Assembly (NCBI RefSeq): GCF_030848805.1
Contig: NC_092361.1
Location: 16,637,406 to 16,701,405, forward strand
Length of the DNA: 64,000 nucleotides
From: Temnothorax longispinosus
Taxonomy: Eukaryota > Arthropoda > Insecta > Hymenoptera > Formicidae
Direction: 5' to 3'
The translations under genes were made by a program, and so were the position numbers. Shown here in pieces: positions 25,521-38,586 of this stretch. Each line of letters begins with the position of its first letter. Within the stretch, counting starts at the first letter, position 1. The notes beneath the pieces are model-generated. The model was not told the DNA's origin and did not search any database. It worked only from the letters and a program-made list of their open reading frames with translations.

Positions 25521-25548
25521 GGATTTGCATCTACCGTTACTAGGCCAG
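25521..25548 (+). repeat. Repeated intronic element, copy 5 (diverged)
   Basis: It begins GGATTTGCATCTACCGTTAC and continues TAGGCCAG, with a four-base insertion relative to copies 1-3. TTTGACATCG lies upstream and CTATTTTCACCG downstream, in the same order as the other copies. It is 2600 bases from copy 4. Confidence 0.55.
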
Positions 25549-28500
25549 CCTGTTCACGTGCGTTCGCGCTCTATTTTCACCGTTCGGCGCGTTTAATACC
25601 CACCCACTTGGTTGATCGTGCGACCGTCGCGAATACATGTATTGATGCCGAAGGAGCAAACTGCACGTCGTGACGCGCCTTGGTGCAGAAGCGCCTCGCT
25701 CGTTCATCAATTTCAAGACGCGCCGTCGCTTTCGAGACGCTCCTCTCGTCGCCTCGCTCTCGGCGCCGCCGTTCGATAGTACAAATCGTTTAGATCAAGT
25801 AAAGCGTGCCATCTCGCGTATCCTCTTCCGCGAGACAAGATGCTCTCGAGACCGTCGACGTCGCTCTTCGGACGTACCAATCCTCGCAGTGAAGTCTCTT
25901 TTACACGGAGCTCTCAGCTGTTCATATACGCTTCGGTATAGAAATATTTTGATGTGCATTTATCACGATGCGTTTCGTATTAGATATCTCCCTTACATTT
26001 CGTTCATTGTGTAAAATAAAATCTCTTTCATTGTTATGTTTTTAAGAATATTTTAAACACAAGTATTTTTCAATTTAAGGCGCGTATTATAATGAAGACC
26101 TAATTAAAAAACCTACTTGAAACGTTGAAATCTAAGCAGCTCCGGCAAATTAAGGTTACACGATATCTACAACAAAATTAATTGAAATATTTGATGCTAA
26201 ACATTTGAAACATTTTGAACCAATAATTACATCCAAATTAATTTCAAGCTGAAAAATTTAGTCTAAACTCGGATAATAAGTGCATATAATCGAACAAGGT
26301 ATAGGATATAATATTAATACAGATTTCGCACATTTTACGATATACTGAAAATTTCCAGATAAATTGTGTGCAGATGTCAAATGTGTGTGTGTGAAAGATC
26401 CACGATGCACATTTGGAAATTTGACTAACAAAAAAAGTCGCTTTAAAAAATAGTAAAACTCCGTAGATTGATTTCTATTCTAGATGAGGATTATCCTCTT
26501 TTCTGCTTTACGTAGTTTTATTATCGAAGAGAAGATTAAAAAAACCCAATACTCAACCGGATTTAAATCCTCAATTCGCTCTCGAAGAGTAAATTTCAAG
26601 CATCGAGTCTTAATTTGTATATTCAGTCGAGAAATTTTATTTTCACTACGAAAATTTTTCATTGAGCACAAAATTAAAGACGTTAATCGGAAATAACTAT
26701 AAGTTAGTTTCAATCTTCTATCAGCGAAGTAACTTCCCCAAATGAGGAATTATTCGCAGGTTATAAATTCTAAAGAAACAATCGCGAAATCGCAGACAAT
26801 CGTAGATTCGTGAAATTGTAATCACTCGACAAATAATGATCAATCGTAACTGTCGTCCGGGAAACCACTCTCGACAAATTGTCTCTCGCAAAAATGTTTG
26901 CTGAAAGCAAGACTGGAACTTTCCACGATCGGATGCGCGAAAGCGTTTCGCGCGGGCGATATAGGCAAGCAACGTCGGGCGCGAATTCGTCACTTACTGT
27001 GCCGCACCGCCGCCGGAAGTTCTGTTCTCCGCATGCAGCGGTGCATAGCACAGCAGCGCTGACGTCCGTTCCCCTTCTGCCCCCCCCCATTCCCCTCCCC
27101 CCCGCTCCCCGCGCGCGCAACGGATATTCTTTTGTCGCGTTCCGGCAACACGCGACGTACGATAGCAATATCAGGCCGTAAGTGTCAAGTCTAAACCTGG
27201 CTTAACGGATGAGCGTCGACGTGGCTTTCCGCGGAGTGACGGATAGTTGCAAAATATACACGCGCGATACAATGGCCCGCTTACAGATTACTCCCGCGAC
27301 GCGATAAATCTGCGCGCGAAATGCAGGTCGCGCGCGTGATTTCGACGAACGGCATGGGTATGGGTGGTGTGGCCGCGCCGCGCCATTCGGATATCAGGTC
27401 GAGATGGTATAGATGCGGTCGCGCTTCCTGCAAGAGCCTCTCCTCAATTGAGGAACGGCGCACTTTTACGGGCTGCGCTTATTACAAGTTCGTAATTGCA
27501 AGCAGTCCCCAAAGCGAATATTATCGTAGTCTTTAGAATTATCTATACATATCTCACTACAATTCTAAAGTCGAGATGTTATCAAAATAATTAACCTCCA
27601 CGCATAGATGATTTGTAATAAAAATTGGCTTATATTCGCTAAATAAGAGCCATTTAATTGTATGTACAACATGCAAATTGATAATGAAATATCCTCTCTT
27701 TCTTTGTATTTGAAATATTTCATTAATATTTTGTCAGTTATTCCAGAAACAATTCCTAACATCTATTTTTCTGACACACACAGAAATAATAAGCTTCTCA
27801 TCATTTTTGCTAATCGGTACTACGAAATCAAATTGCGAGTTTGGTCAACGACAACTCGGTCTCTTCTATCGTGTCTAAAAAGTCACATTTAGAACCTTGA
27901 GTTTTCCTAAGATACGTTCTTGAGCTCAGTAAATCGCTCGGTCATTTTTCATCACCGCGATGCTCCATTTTTCATGCGACCCTGTATAGTTACGTAAATA
28001 AGGTCGTGTTGAATAGAGTAAAATGAGATGTACTGTAAAATGAACGTCGTAACTCGGAGGAGAAGTATCTATAGCATTAACACTTTCTTGTCTGCAGTGT
28101 GATAAAGCGTAACACTTGGAGATAATCACGATAAAACTGACATTGCGTCACTAGTTAGATAATAGAATTAAATTTTGCACTTTCTAAGTTTAATATCAAG
28201 TATAACTTTGTACATTCATAAGAATTTCTAACAATTTAATGACACGATATGTTAAAGATTTTTAAAGTTTGTACAAAGAAAGACTAATTGTGATTTAATA
28301 AGTAACTTTTAAATTGTGATATGTATCTATATTTTCGAAATTAAAATCTTTTAAACATAAATGAAAAAATTCAGGCGCATTAAACTTATACTTTTATTTC
28401 ATTAAATCTATCTCAAAGTTAGTTTTCTAATGTTAAGCATTACGTATTGTGCCGCGTGCGAGATAAAAGTTTGAAAAAGTATGAGAAAAAGAGAGAGATT

Positions 28501-30521
28501 AATAGTACGCCACGGAGTTATTGCTCTACCTGCGTTTCTGGGGAAAGAAAATAGTTTAAGGAAGAAAAAGTTCGAGCATGAGATATTCTTAACCCGGTTA
28601 TCGTGGAGTTAATTAACGTATCGCGAAAGCCTCGCCACTTGCGGCGGAGGTAAAACCGCGGATGAAAGGTATGCATTCGAAATGGGTGTTAAGTCGCGAA
28701 CGAGCGAACGTGTGGGCGACCATGAATCATGGGGCGCGAAGGCGCGTCGTATCAGCGTTCGTCTCGCGAAACTGGAGCGCGGCCGAAGACAACTTTTGCG
28801 CGCGACGAGAGGACGAAGCTCTGGAACGTGCGTCACCAAGTATGTGGATCGTTTTAACCCATTAAAGCACGTCCGTCCATCTATCTTCTCCCTTAATAAA
28901 ATCTGACGAGCAAGCTATATACAAATTGACAAACTGACTGCTGATCTTTGTTCGCTCTCGAAACAATTTTTACCTTATGCAAATTTCGAGACAATTATTA
29001 GAGATTCGAAATAAAACCAGAAGAAAGACTGTATTAGTGAAGATAATGCTTCTCTAACAAATAATCTGAGAATGCCACTATATTAATGCCACTTCCATGC
29101 GTTTTTGGATATTTTCGCTGAAATAATATAAGGATTTCTATAATATCATGGATAAAAAAAGAATATTTTAAAATTATTATCGTTCAAAAGAGATGTTAAA
29201 TGTTATATTTATGAAAACAAGGATTAAGAGACTTCCCTATTGATGCGAATATCAAATAACTTTTTCATGTAACTATCAAATCCTCTGTGTGATAAATCTT
29301 CGTGTCTCCGAGGATTCGTGCAATTGAATTTGACATGGGAAGCGGATAAAGTTATAAGACAGCATTCCGCGCAAAATTCCGCGTCAGCTAGGAAGGAAAT
29401 AATTTTCACCGCGACGCGTAGGTAGCGCGCATAACGCGAGTCTTCCCAGGTTACCAGGGGTTAACACCGACACGTGTCGAGTTGCGAGCTTTCACCAGTG
29501 AATCTGAAGGCCACCGCGCGACGGCCGCGCGATGATCGCCGTGGAGCAACGACACGTGTAAATTCCCAATTCGCCAGGTGACATTTAAATGACGGCCTCG
29601 AGTCTAATCGGCGGCGAGATATCGAGAGCTTTAACATAACACGCGTCGAGAATGCTGCCAGTGGCGTTTCGACCTAGTGGATGGTAACCGTCGGATGTTA
29701 TTGATCGGCGTCATTGAGAGGCATTGCCTCGATCGACGGAAGGCAGCAGAACGATCGGGATAATTGATAATAAATCCATGTATATTTGACTTCGCGTAGA
29801 TACTGTATTCTCAATGCCAAATTTGATTCGCGTGAAGAGATGGAATGAAGAATATTTTACGAGTATCAAGCGTATCATCTTAAAGAACCAGCAGTTACAT
29901 TGTGCGGGCAATGAAGAATTAACGAAATGACGTTATAAATTACTCTGATAGTGCCTCTGAAAAATATGAAAGAGGAGAAGTTGGCACGTGTCGGTCTCGT
30001 ATGCGTGAAAAATTATCATATGGCACCTAACTGCCCACTTTGCACATTACTTGAATAAGCAAACATCAACAAATATTCGCCGTATCGTTTTCTCTGTCAA
30101 GTTAGACATAGATATGCTGACCGTGTTGCAAATTAATCGCGAATTCTTGAATATTTTAATTATTAATGTTTCATCTCGGCGACGTTAGCTAAAACATCAG
30201 TATTTTTCGAACAGAAGATATTGATACGCTTCCATTAATCATCACACAGAAACATTTCTTGACGGTTATCACTACTCTGGCACCGCAAAATACCGATGAA
30301 ATACACCGAAGGAAGTGTCGACTGCTCCGATACTATTTATATCCAGTGTCGAATGAATGGGAGTATCGCTGTTCTCAACGTGAGCATTTCTGTTCGACTA
30401 AAATGATAATGTCACGCGTAAAGCATCGATACCGTCAAAACACCGGTGGTTGGGTCCCTACGGTCGAGCCAAATGTCGCGGAGCAAAATGGTAGCGTCGG
30501 CTGTAACGGAAGGTGGAAGGT

Positions 30522-30567
30522 GGCGGGAGGAGGAGGAGGAGAAGGAGGAGGAGGGAGGAGGCCGGGA
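30522..30567 (+). repeat. GGA-rich purine tract
   Basis: An almost pure run of GGA/GGAA units on the plus strand inside a GC-rich island. Several GG and GGG runs make a quadruplex or triplex structure conceivable. The open frames crossing it encode only Gly/Glu or Pro/Ser runs and are not supported as genes. Confidence 0.8.
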
Positions 30568-33402
30568 GATGTATGTACGTGTACTCGGTGCGCCGAGAAA
30601 CGACGGAGGTACCGTATAGCGGCCGTTAGGAAGCCGCAACACGGTAGGAATGAGCAGTAAGAATAATGCACCGGTCTACTTCGCGCCATCGGCGTCAGCC
30701 AGCAGCCGAGTAATCCTTAATCGGACTAGTATCTTGACGGCGCATAGCGATCCCGCGATATCCCTTAATCCTTAACTCTATTCTACCCATCTCTTTAGCC
30801 AGCGCGTGAAAATGTTTCTTCGAAATTTTTGAGACACACTATATAACAAGATAATTTTAAAACGCAAAAATAATCTTTTGGGAGATTTCTATTTAGATAC
30901 AAGATGGTTCCATATACTCAATAATGCTTTCCAATAATTTACTGCATTATTTATTCCTTTTTCTTCCTCCTACGATATTGAATACAGTTTAAATTGTCGT
31001 TCATGCAAGTCCCGATCCCATCCAGATTGAACCGTGGAAACTCTACCGTATCCAGTTAGGAGAGAGAATCGAAGGTAATATATCGATGCCGTAGACGCAT
31101 TCAAGATTGGAAGTAAAGTTGAAACGCTGCGACGTTGTAAAAACCACCCGAGCATTCCTACGCGTATCCATCACGGCGTCGCATGCCTCTACCGTGAAAG
31201 CCGAGTGATTCGCCTATGTGTTCTCGCTCTGCTAATTGGCTTAGCCGAAGCCACGTTTATCCCGGTCTAACCACGGAGATCATCTTTGTGTTTGCCGGAG
31301 AGAGAAGCCGCGTCTCTCTCATTATGGAGCTCAAACAGGAACGCTCTGCCGCGGTGTTTCGCCAGGTTGCCAAATGGCTCGTAATTTCTGTGGAGCTTTC
31401 ATAAATGTCGCGTGCCGTTTCTCGAGATTGAAAATTCCGCGGGTCACAGCAATCGACGATGCGTGAGTATACTTATGGCACGTTGTACGACGATCTGGAT
31501 TGAGTTCGGCTCTTAAGCCCCTTTGAAACACCAAGATCGATTAACGTTAACTCTGGTTAATTCGATTTTGCTCCTCTATCTAGATCACAGATGGTGCTAT
31601 AAGTTGACAGAAAAACGGGGGTGCAGCTGACCCAGAATCAGTTGACTCTGATTATCGATGTAACTTAGGCTTAACAGGGGACAGTGGCAGAGAAACTGTA
31701 TGTTCGTAAAAAGACTTGGCATTTCTTTTGCGCGTAAACATAAATCATTTCATTGCTCGTAAACGTCGAAAGATATGAAATATGATTGTTTGAAGTAATT
31801 TACAAGTAATTTTCAAATGGAAGATACATATGAATCAGCGCTAAGATAACTTTTAACTCAAGCAACTAATTGTAATTTGCTTTATGCGAAATGAGCAATG
31901 GATTCATGACTTTGCTAAACGTTGATAAAAAATATAATTTTAAATTAACTATGCGGAATTATCAGTTTCTGCTGATCATTAGCTTAAAAAAAAAAAATAA
32001 TTTCAAGCATTGCCAAAAATCATGCATGCTATTAAAAGTGAATGTAAACTTTTTCTAATATTCGACAAAATTTTGCGAAGTTAATTATATAAGTTCAATT
32101 ATATAAAGATCTTTTATAAATATTTTATTACCGATATAGCTCAATTAATTCACCATTCATCTCTGTTCGGGTTTTACGAAAATGTTAATAAACGGCGAAA
32201 TCATTATACGCAGTTATTCGCAGGATTGTTGCCGCTTATGTATCCCGCGAGTTTTAATAAAATGTGAAACATTACATCGGTCTCTCGTATGAATTCATTT
32301 CAAATAAACCGAATATAACGTGTCGCTACGATACGTGGTGCAATTTCAAAGAGATATGCTACGCGATCTATCGTGGCATATATACGTATATGCGCTCCCG
32401 CCCATGTAAAATCAATATGTAATTAACTTCGATTAGGTCGTCGATATGGCAGTTTGTGCCGTATCTAGAAAAGGTCGCATTGCACGAAAGTTCGCGGTTT
32501 TATCTCGATATAGTTTTCAATAAAATCAAACAGTACTAAAATTCTTTTTACGCAGCTAAAATTACTATTTTTTTCTAAATGTAGACTTTATTTATCGATA
32601 TTATTGAAGAAAGTAACTTTTAATTTTCTTTTTCACATTTAAATTCACGTATGAATAGAAATTATCTGTAGAAAAACAAAAATTTTTAAAGTTAAATGTC
32701 AAAAGCGAAGCAGATATTTAAATTATATTATTTTTGTAGATACATTATGAATCACAAAGATTTTTTATCCTAACTTTTTTGAATATTTTTCGAAATTTGC
32801 GAATGATATTTAAAAAGTAAAAATAATTTATAATCCTCACGCTTTAATATTATTATTCATTTATGAATAATAATGTTTCACAATTATACGTAGAAATAAA
32901 ATCGACTATTATTATAAGGTTAAAATAAAACATGAATGAATTATATACCATCTATTATAATTACCCCATGTATATTTTTAATGATACGCAATGATTCATA
33001 TTAAAATTGCAGATCCATACACAGCGTAAATGGCCGCATCTTTAAATATGCATATTTAGGTTGTACAGAATTTAACATGTTCAAATTACGATACAACGTA
33101 CATGCATTAATGAATGCATAGAAGGGAAATAATTTTCGGGAAAGCGCAATATTTTGTGGTTTAAACTTGCTGTTTGAAGCTTTTTCTAAAATTTTTAATT
33201 CTCTAACTTAAATTAACGAAAAATTCCAGGATTCCTCCCTCCAGCTTCGTATTCTTACGATTGATATGTACAGACTGTTTATCTATTGTACATAAAACGG
33301 CGATTACGTCATGCACGCGCTCGCAGAGCGCATAGCTCGCTGTCACGTTTTATCTGTCGATCGTTTCGAATAATATTGTCTGGCAATGGAAACGCGGCGA
33401 TG

Positions 33403-33481
33403 TTAACACTTTCACCATCAACGTATCACCGATGATACAAACGGTCGTTGTGCAAACGCCAAACAGTAGTGAAAGTGTTAA
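33403..33481. mobile_element. 79-bp inverted-repeat element flanked by TTAA (candidate piggyBac-type MITE)
   Basis: Left end TTAACACTTTCAC and right end GTGAAAGTGTTAA are perfect 13-base inverted complements whose outer four bases are TTAA. Inside, CAACG/CGTTG and GTATC/GATAC also pair, so the whole unit can fold as a nested hairpin. TTAA is the target duplicated by piggyBac-family transposases (established). Whether this is a MITE or a structured RNA is unresolved. Confidence 0.55.
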
Positions 33482-34893
33482 TCGCATCGGAGCCAGAGCC
33501 GTTCCGCGAAATCCGATACGCCTCTTTGATGCATTCTTTCCCAACGATGCATTTTTTAACGAAATCGTAACCAATAGATCAACAGCGAAAAGCAGAGATT
33601 TCCATTCTGAAAGATCTCAAAAAGTAAAAATAATTTGTTAAATCTAGAAGAGTTTGCCACATCCTTATATAGACACCATTGAACTTCCTGTTCTCTATAA
33701 ATCTTTGCTAATTAATAAGTGAAACTCTATCGGTCCATATATTTCTTCCTTGCATTTTGATCAAGAAAGAAATTAAAAATAATTCACATAATGTACGAAG
33801 AATTCAACCGCAAAGTGAAGAAAGCCGGTGCTTCAGCTGTATGTGGTTCAAATCAGTTTCATAAGCATGCAACAAATAAATATTTTCTCTACCCGATACA
33901 CCATACTTATCATTCCGTCTAATTCAAATATTGTCGGTTTACACGTAATTGATCAGATTCAACTTCTTCATGCTTTTTAACAGGAGAACTCATTTGAGGG
34001 GGAGAAAACGGGATGATAACGCGAGATCCGAGTTATCTTCGGGGAGGCAGGCGGCAAGGTTCGCGCGCGCACCCGTTTTAAGTAATTGGATTCATGGTGG
34101 AGTTTAAACGCGAGCTTAAGTAATTAAGTACGATGTCGGGGTCGCGCTTCGCGTTCGAGCTGCGCATTTCGTTGCGCCGAATTACATTATATACGCGATA
34201 CGACGCGACGCTTTGTTGCGGGCGGGTGACGGCGGCGGCGCGCGTACTTTCGATTACGCGAAATCAACGTATAATTAACTTCGCCCGAGTGTTTCGGTTT
34301 TGTATGCCCTCCGACAAATTCCGATGCTCGCATGTCCTGACCGCTCACCGGCGCGGGCGGCGGGGAAAACGCCACAGGCTGCGCTCGCCCGCTGCATTCG
34401 TGATTCGCGTCGCGTCACGTCGCATCCGCGCTCCTGTGCTGGCCTGCACTTTGTCCTCGACCGCGCTTGTCGTCAAACGGCTTTAACATATAATTAACTT
34501 TGCCGCGCAGCGTAATTCGAATATTCATCATGCGCGATACCAGAGAAGTTTCCAGTGCCACGTGAAAAGAAGCAGGTCCAATTGCATCAAATTATGCAAT
34601 ATAGTTGAGAAAGATCGAAGATAAAAATGTCAATACCATGACAAAAAATATCGATATTAATAAACTATGATATTTGATATGAATATATCAAATATAGTCA
34701 CACTTGCTTTTGTATTCTTTAATCTTTACTTTCCTATCCTTTATCTCTCCTCTGCGCTATTATCTATTGTCTATTAATTCATATTACATAACCATGCGTA
34801 GAATAAAAACGCGAAAGTAAGCGAAAGTCCAATACGTGGATGCAATATAAGCGAAGAATCGATTAATTGACTATTAAGTGCTCGCGAAAATTT

Positions 34894-35012
34894 ACTCTCT
34901 AAATCTGAATCAGTGAAAAGTTATTGGAGTGGAGACGCAGTGACTAGGTATTCACTGATATCAGTCTAAAGTATGCAACTTCAGTGACTTTTCACTTATT
35001 CAGATTTAGAGT
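34894..35012. repeat. Long inverted repeat, about 35-bp arms with a 47-base loop
   Basis: The left arm (34894-34930) and right arm (34978-35012) share CTAAATCTGAAT, then AGTGAAAAGT, with about four substitutions and a two-base insertion. The loop carries a smaller pairing around TCACTGATATCAGT. It resembles a foldback MITE or a long hairpin. No clear target duplication was defined. Confidence 0.75.
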
Positions 35013-38000
35013 GTTACAGAGAGAAGACAAGAAATTAGAATATATTTGAAAGTTATTAACTATAAAAGAGTATATTTCTCTCATGCACGACTACATCAAA
35101 AGTTGAATATCTTGTTTTCAGTATATCAAATATGTGTTTAATAATACCAGGCCACGAAAGATGTAGAACAAATAATGTAATAAAGAATAACGCAAAGGAT
35201 CGATCGTAATCAAGAGCATTGCAACAAAGTTAGCAAACAAAAGAGGCTCGGACGAGTCGCGATATATTTTGTCGTACAAAATAATAATTTTACTTTTACT
35301 GAATTACATACATCTAAAGTCGTGCAACAATAGCAGTTGATGCAAAGGTAATGAAACGGATTAACATCAATGAACGATTCGATACAGAGATGACATATAA
35401 CATTCACAAGGTGCAACTTGATCAATATGCATTTCTACTGAATCGTCGAACACGAGTGGGATAATATAATTGGTTCGTTAAACACTTGCAGCGTAAACAA
35501 CTGCAATGTAAGCGCTTCGACACGCGATGATTATACGTATATTCCGCGAATTTACATCAGTGAAACATTATATTACGCATAGAAAGGAAATCCCCAAGTG
35601 AAAGGGGATGATAAGCAAAGAAGGTGACGATGAGCGATGATAAAGGAAATGAGAGAATGAATGAGACGAGCGAAGAGAGAAGGCATGTGGAGAATCGGTT
35701 CAGAAAAATGCGTAAAACCCAGAAACAACGGTTGCAGTCGAGCTTAATGTGAATTGATGCATGGAAGCTTGTAGCGGGATTTGCGAACTAAATTAAAAAT
35801 TATAGCGACAAGAAAGAGTTAAATGCGTTATTGATTATGTCTAAATGGAGAACAATGTGCGCGTGTTCTCGGCGGTTTCCCGCACGTGGCTTACGCAAGA
35901 ATGTAAAAAACGTGCGTATTTTCACGTAAACATTAATTAACGTCGAGTATATTTATACGTATATTTTTACGGAATAAACGTAGAACATTTCTTGTATAAC
36001 TACCTACATAAAACGAGTAGTGACTGCATGGACTACGCATCTAAATTTATACAATAAAGCTCGCACGTATTTATATGTACGTTTATTAATATCTTTAGTT
36101 TATTTCGGTGAATTTCCAATAGTCAAATGAATGATTCATAAGAAAATGTACGACATTGTGCTTTGGAGCCTTAAAATTATTCCGTAAATAAACTCACGTC
36201 TTAACACTCATTGGTAAAGTGAATTTAAAATAAAACCACGTGCGCTAGAGGTTTACCAGTTTTATCTCTTCTATCTTTCGCTACAAACTATTGTTAGAGA
36301 AATGCAAAACAAACAAAAAACGCTTTACGAAAGAAGAGAGTGACGCAATACGGAATGTCACAGATGAAATTCCGCGTGCAAGAATTCAAGGTCTCCTAAA
36401 AATTTTTGCCCGTCTGTTTGGTTTTTCACACCGATGCGCGATGTGAATCACATCGGAGGATGAATAAAAATTCGGCCGCGGAAACAGGTCGACGAGAGCG
36501 TGAATATGAATTCTTCGAGTTTAAAAAAAAGCGAGCCTTGAGTTAATCGATAATTCGTTACTGTAAAACACAGTGTTTTCGCGCCGTGTTCGCGCCAGAA
36601 TGTCGGCGCGCGGACACGGCGAGTCAGAGATCAAAGCTACGACTGAAGCTACTCTCGTCGCCCGCGCCGCGGAAATTCCGAAAATAATGAAAGCGCGATG
36701 TTTGCGCACTAGCGCGAAGCTATTTCGCGGACGAGCGACTCGGGCACCCGCGAGACGCGAGTCCGTCCGTACAGCTTGAATCATGACCGAGCGAAGTTTA
36801 CGGACGATTATGCGCACATACGTCGTCGTTCGGCGTTACTGCGTCGCAACTTTAACGCCGTACACTTTCGCGAATCGTGATATTTCTGATAGCAGAAAAG
36901 ACTGAAGAGTTTTTGGTGATCCTACTTTAAGAATACAGATCTCAATTTAAAATTAAATTTTCTAAAGGTATTAAAAAGATGAGTTGAAAATTCGTATTAA
37001 ATCTTTTTCAAATGCAGTCCATATCTATTTTTAGAGTGTTGTGAAAAAGTAAAAATTATTTATTACAATTGATTTAATAATCATTATTTTATAAAACCCA
37101 CACTTTTATAAAATCAAGAGAATTGAAATATTTTAGCTAGGTAAAAGAGCTGAGACGCGCAAAGAGTTTATACTTATATCGCTCAATTTACCTTCTAACA
37201 AGCATAGTTGAAAATATATAAACGCGAAATTTCCGATAGATATAAAAACTAATATAAAAAACCCATAAAAAACATCATAAATCAGAAATTGCTTTAATGT
37301 TCCGGATATTACGGAATATAATGTTATCTTTAACAGATTGAATTAGTAAATATTTAAATGAATATTTAATCTTATAAACTTGTAGAATAAAACATCGTAA
37401 CTTGCGATGCGAGAGGCAGAGACGGCGAGCAAAGTACCCCCTTCCGGGAGTTCGCAAGCTCGGCGAAAAGAAAGGACGCGTACTAATTAATGGAAGACGG
37501 CGAGAAAGCGGAAGGAAGCTGCGTCAAAAGTACGGCGGGTCCTGGAGGAGATTTGGTATTTCGAAGGAGGAGAGTGGTGTGTTCAAAAGCCGCGACTAAA
37601 AATACAAATGCTATTTCGGGCCATAGGCGGAAGGTCAAGGCGTGCTAGAAACAGCTCGTTCGCTCGAGGAAATGTCTTCTTCGTGGTCCATCGTCATCGT
37701 CGTCGTCGTCGTCGTCGTCTCCGACTATCTCCGTGCTAAGACAATAACAACTCTCTCTCCACGACCGCATTTATCGTTATTATAATTGTCTGAATTGTTC
37801 TACCCATGTAACTTTATACCTCCTGAGCTTCCACGCCTTGCTTTCTCTTTTATGTATCACATCTTTTCTTCAAGTTCGTCTCTCCGCAATTTTTTTAAAC
37901 AATTCTCAGTTTTTTTTAATCTCATGCGCTATCTTTCTTTTTTATCGCACATAAAATTGCGTTTATCTTTTTAATTTTAGCACGAGACAAAGCACAGTAA

Positions 38001-38565
38001 GATTTTATTATTACGTTACTATTACTAAACTTTTATTAAAATTCTTCATTAAAACGTTTTTGACTTTTTTAGACTGAAAGTTTGATGACTGCGATCAGAA
38101 GAATTCGCATTTTTCACATCAGACACGCGATAAACTTGCCTGCCCTAATAATTAAGTAAGCTCTTAATCATTCTCAGTTCACATACCGAAAGCTTATTCA
38201 TCTCGCGACACGCGCGCTTTCGCCGACACGCGAAGCTCGCCCGGTGAAATTTGATGAAAACAGAATTATTCGACGAACGTGACACGCCTCGCCGGTTTTC
38301 CATTTCAGAAAAATGCATAATGGTTCACGGCGGGAACTCTCGAACAATGGACAGCAACGTACAATACGTCGAACGTCGAAGTGTAAAAAGTGAAAGAAAC
38401 TCAAACATCCAGCGCGCGCGCGCGATTCAATATGGGATGCATACCGTAATATTCGCGGCGTAATTCGAGCATAACGTATCGCGGTCGTCAGTAAGTTCTT
38501 CTTTCCCGGTGCAGCCGTGTGTATAGCCATCGATCGAGCCGCGTCGGAGCTATCTGTCGGCTGCT

Positions 38566-38586
38566 ATCGATAAGACGTAGATTACG
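38566..38586 (+). repeat. Shared motif ATCGATAAG..ACGTAGATTACG, copy 1
   Basis: ATCGATAAG is followed immediately by ACGTAGATTACG (overlapping where A is shared). The same two blocks recur, with a short insertion, at 40739-40762. It sits in a GC-rich island just upstream of a GCGGCGATG. Confidence 0.6.

Larger units (their letters stand above)
17001..26000 (-). other. 43-kb intron of gene 1, middle part (17-26 kb) with a repeated-element cluster
   Basis: AT-rich sequence alternating with GC/CpG-rich islands at about 17100-17500, 18700-19520, 20040-20330, 21180-21340, 22560-23000 and 25480-25900. The last five islands each contain one copy of the repeated element listed separately. Simple repeats include a G run at 18073-18088 and (GCTC)n near 19045-19065. 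No exon with splice sites was found. Confidence 0.6.
26001..38000 (-). other. 43-kb intron of gene 1, middle-distal part (26-38 kb)
   Basis: AT-rich sequence with GC/CpG-rich islands at about 26880-27480, 28600-28880, 29390-29740, 30420-30780, 34000-34500, 36420-36860 and 37380-37660. There is a C-rich run at 27079-27110, a GGA-rich purine tract at 30522-30567 and a (CGT)n repeat at 37690-37719. Two inverted-repeat elements (33403 and 34894) are listed separately. No exon was found. Confidence 0.55.

Noticed and set aside
30259..30660. 133-codon plus-strand open frame
   Set aside because: Half of it is the GGA tract translated as Gly/Glu; no splice sites or recognisable domain.
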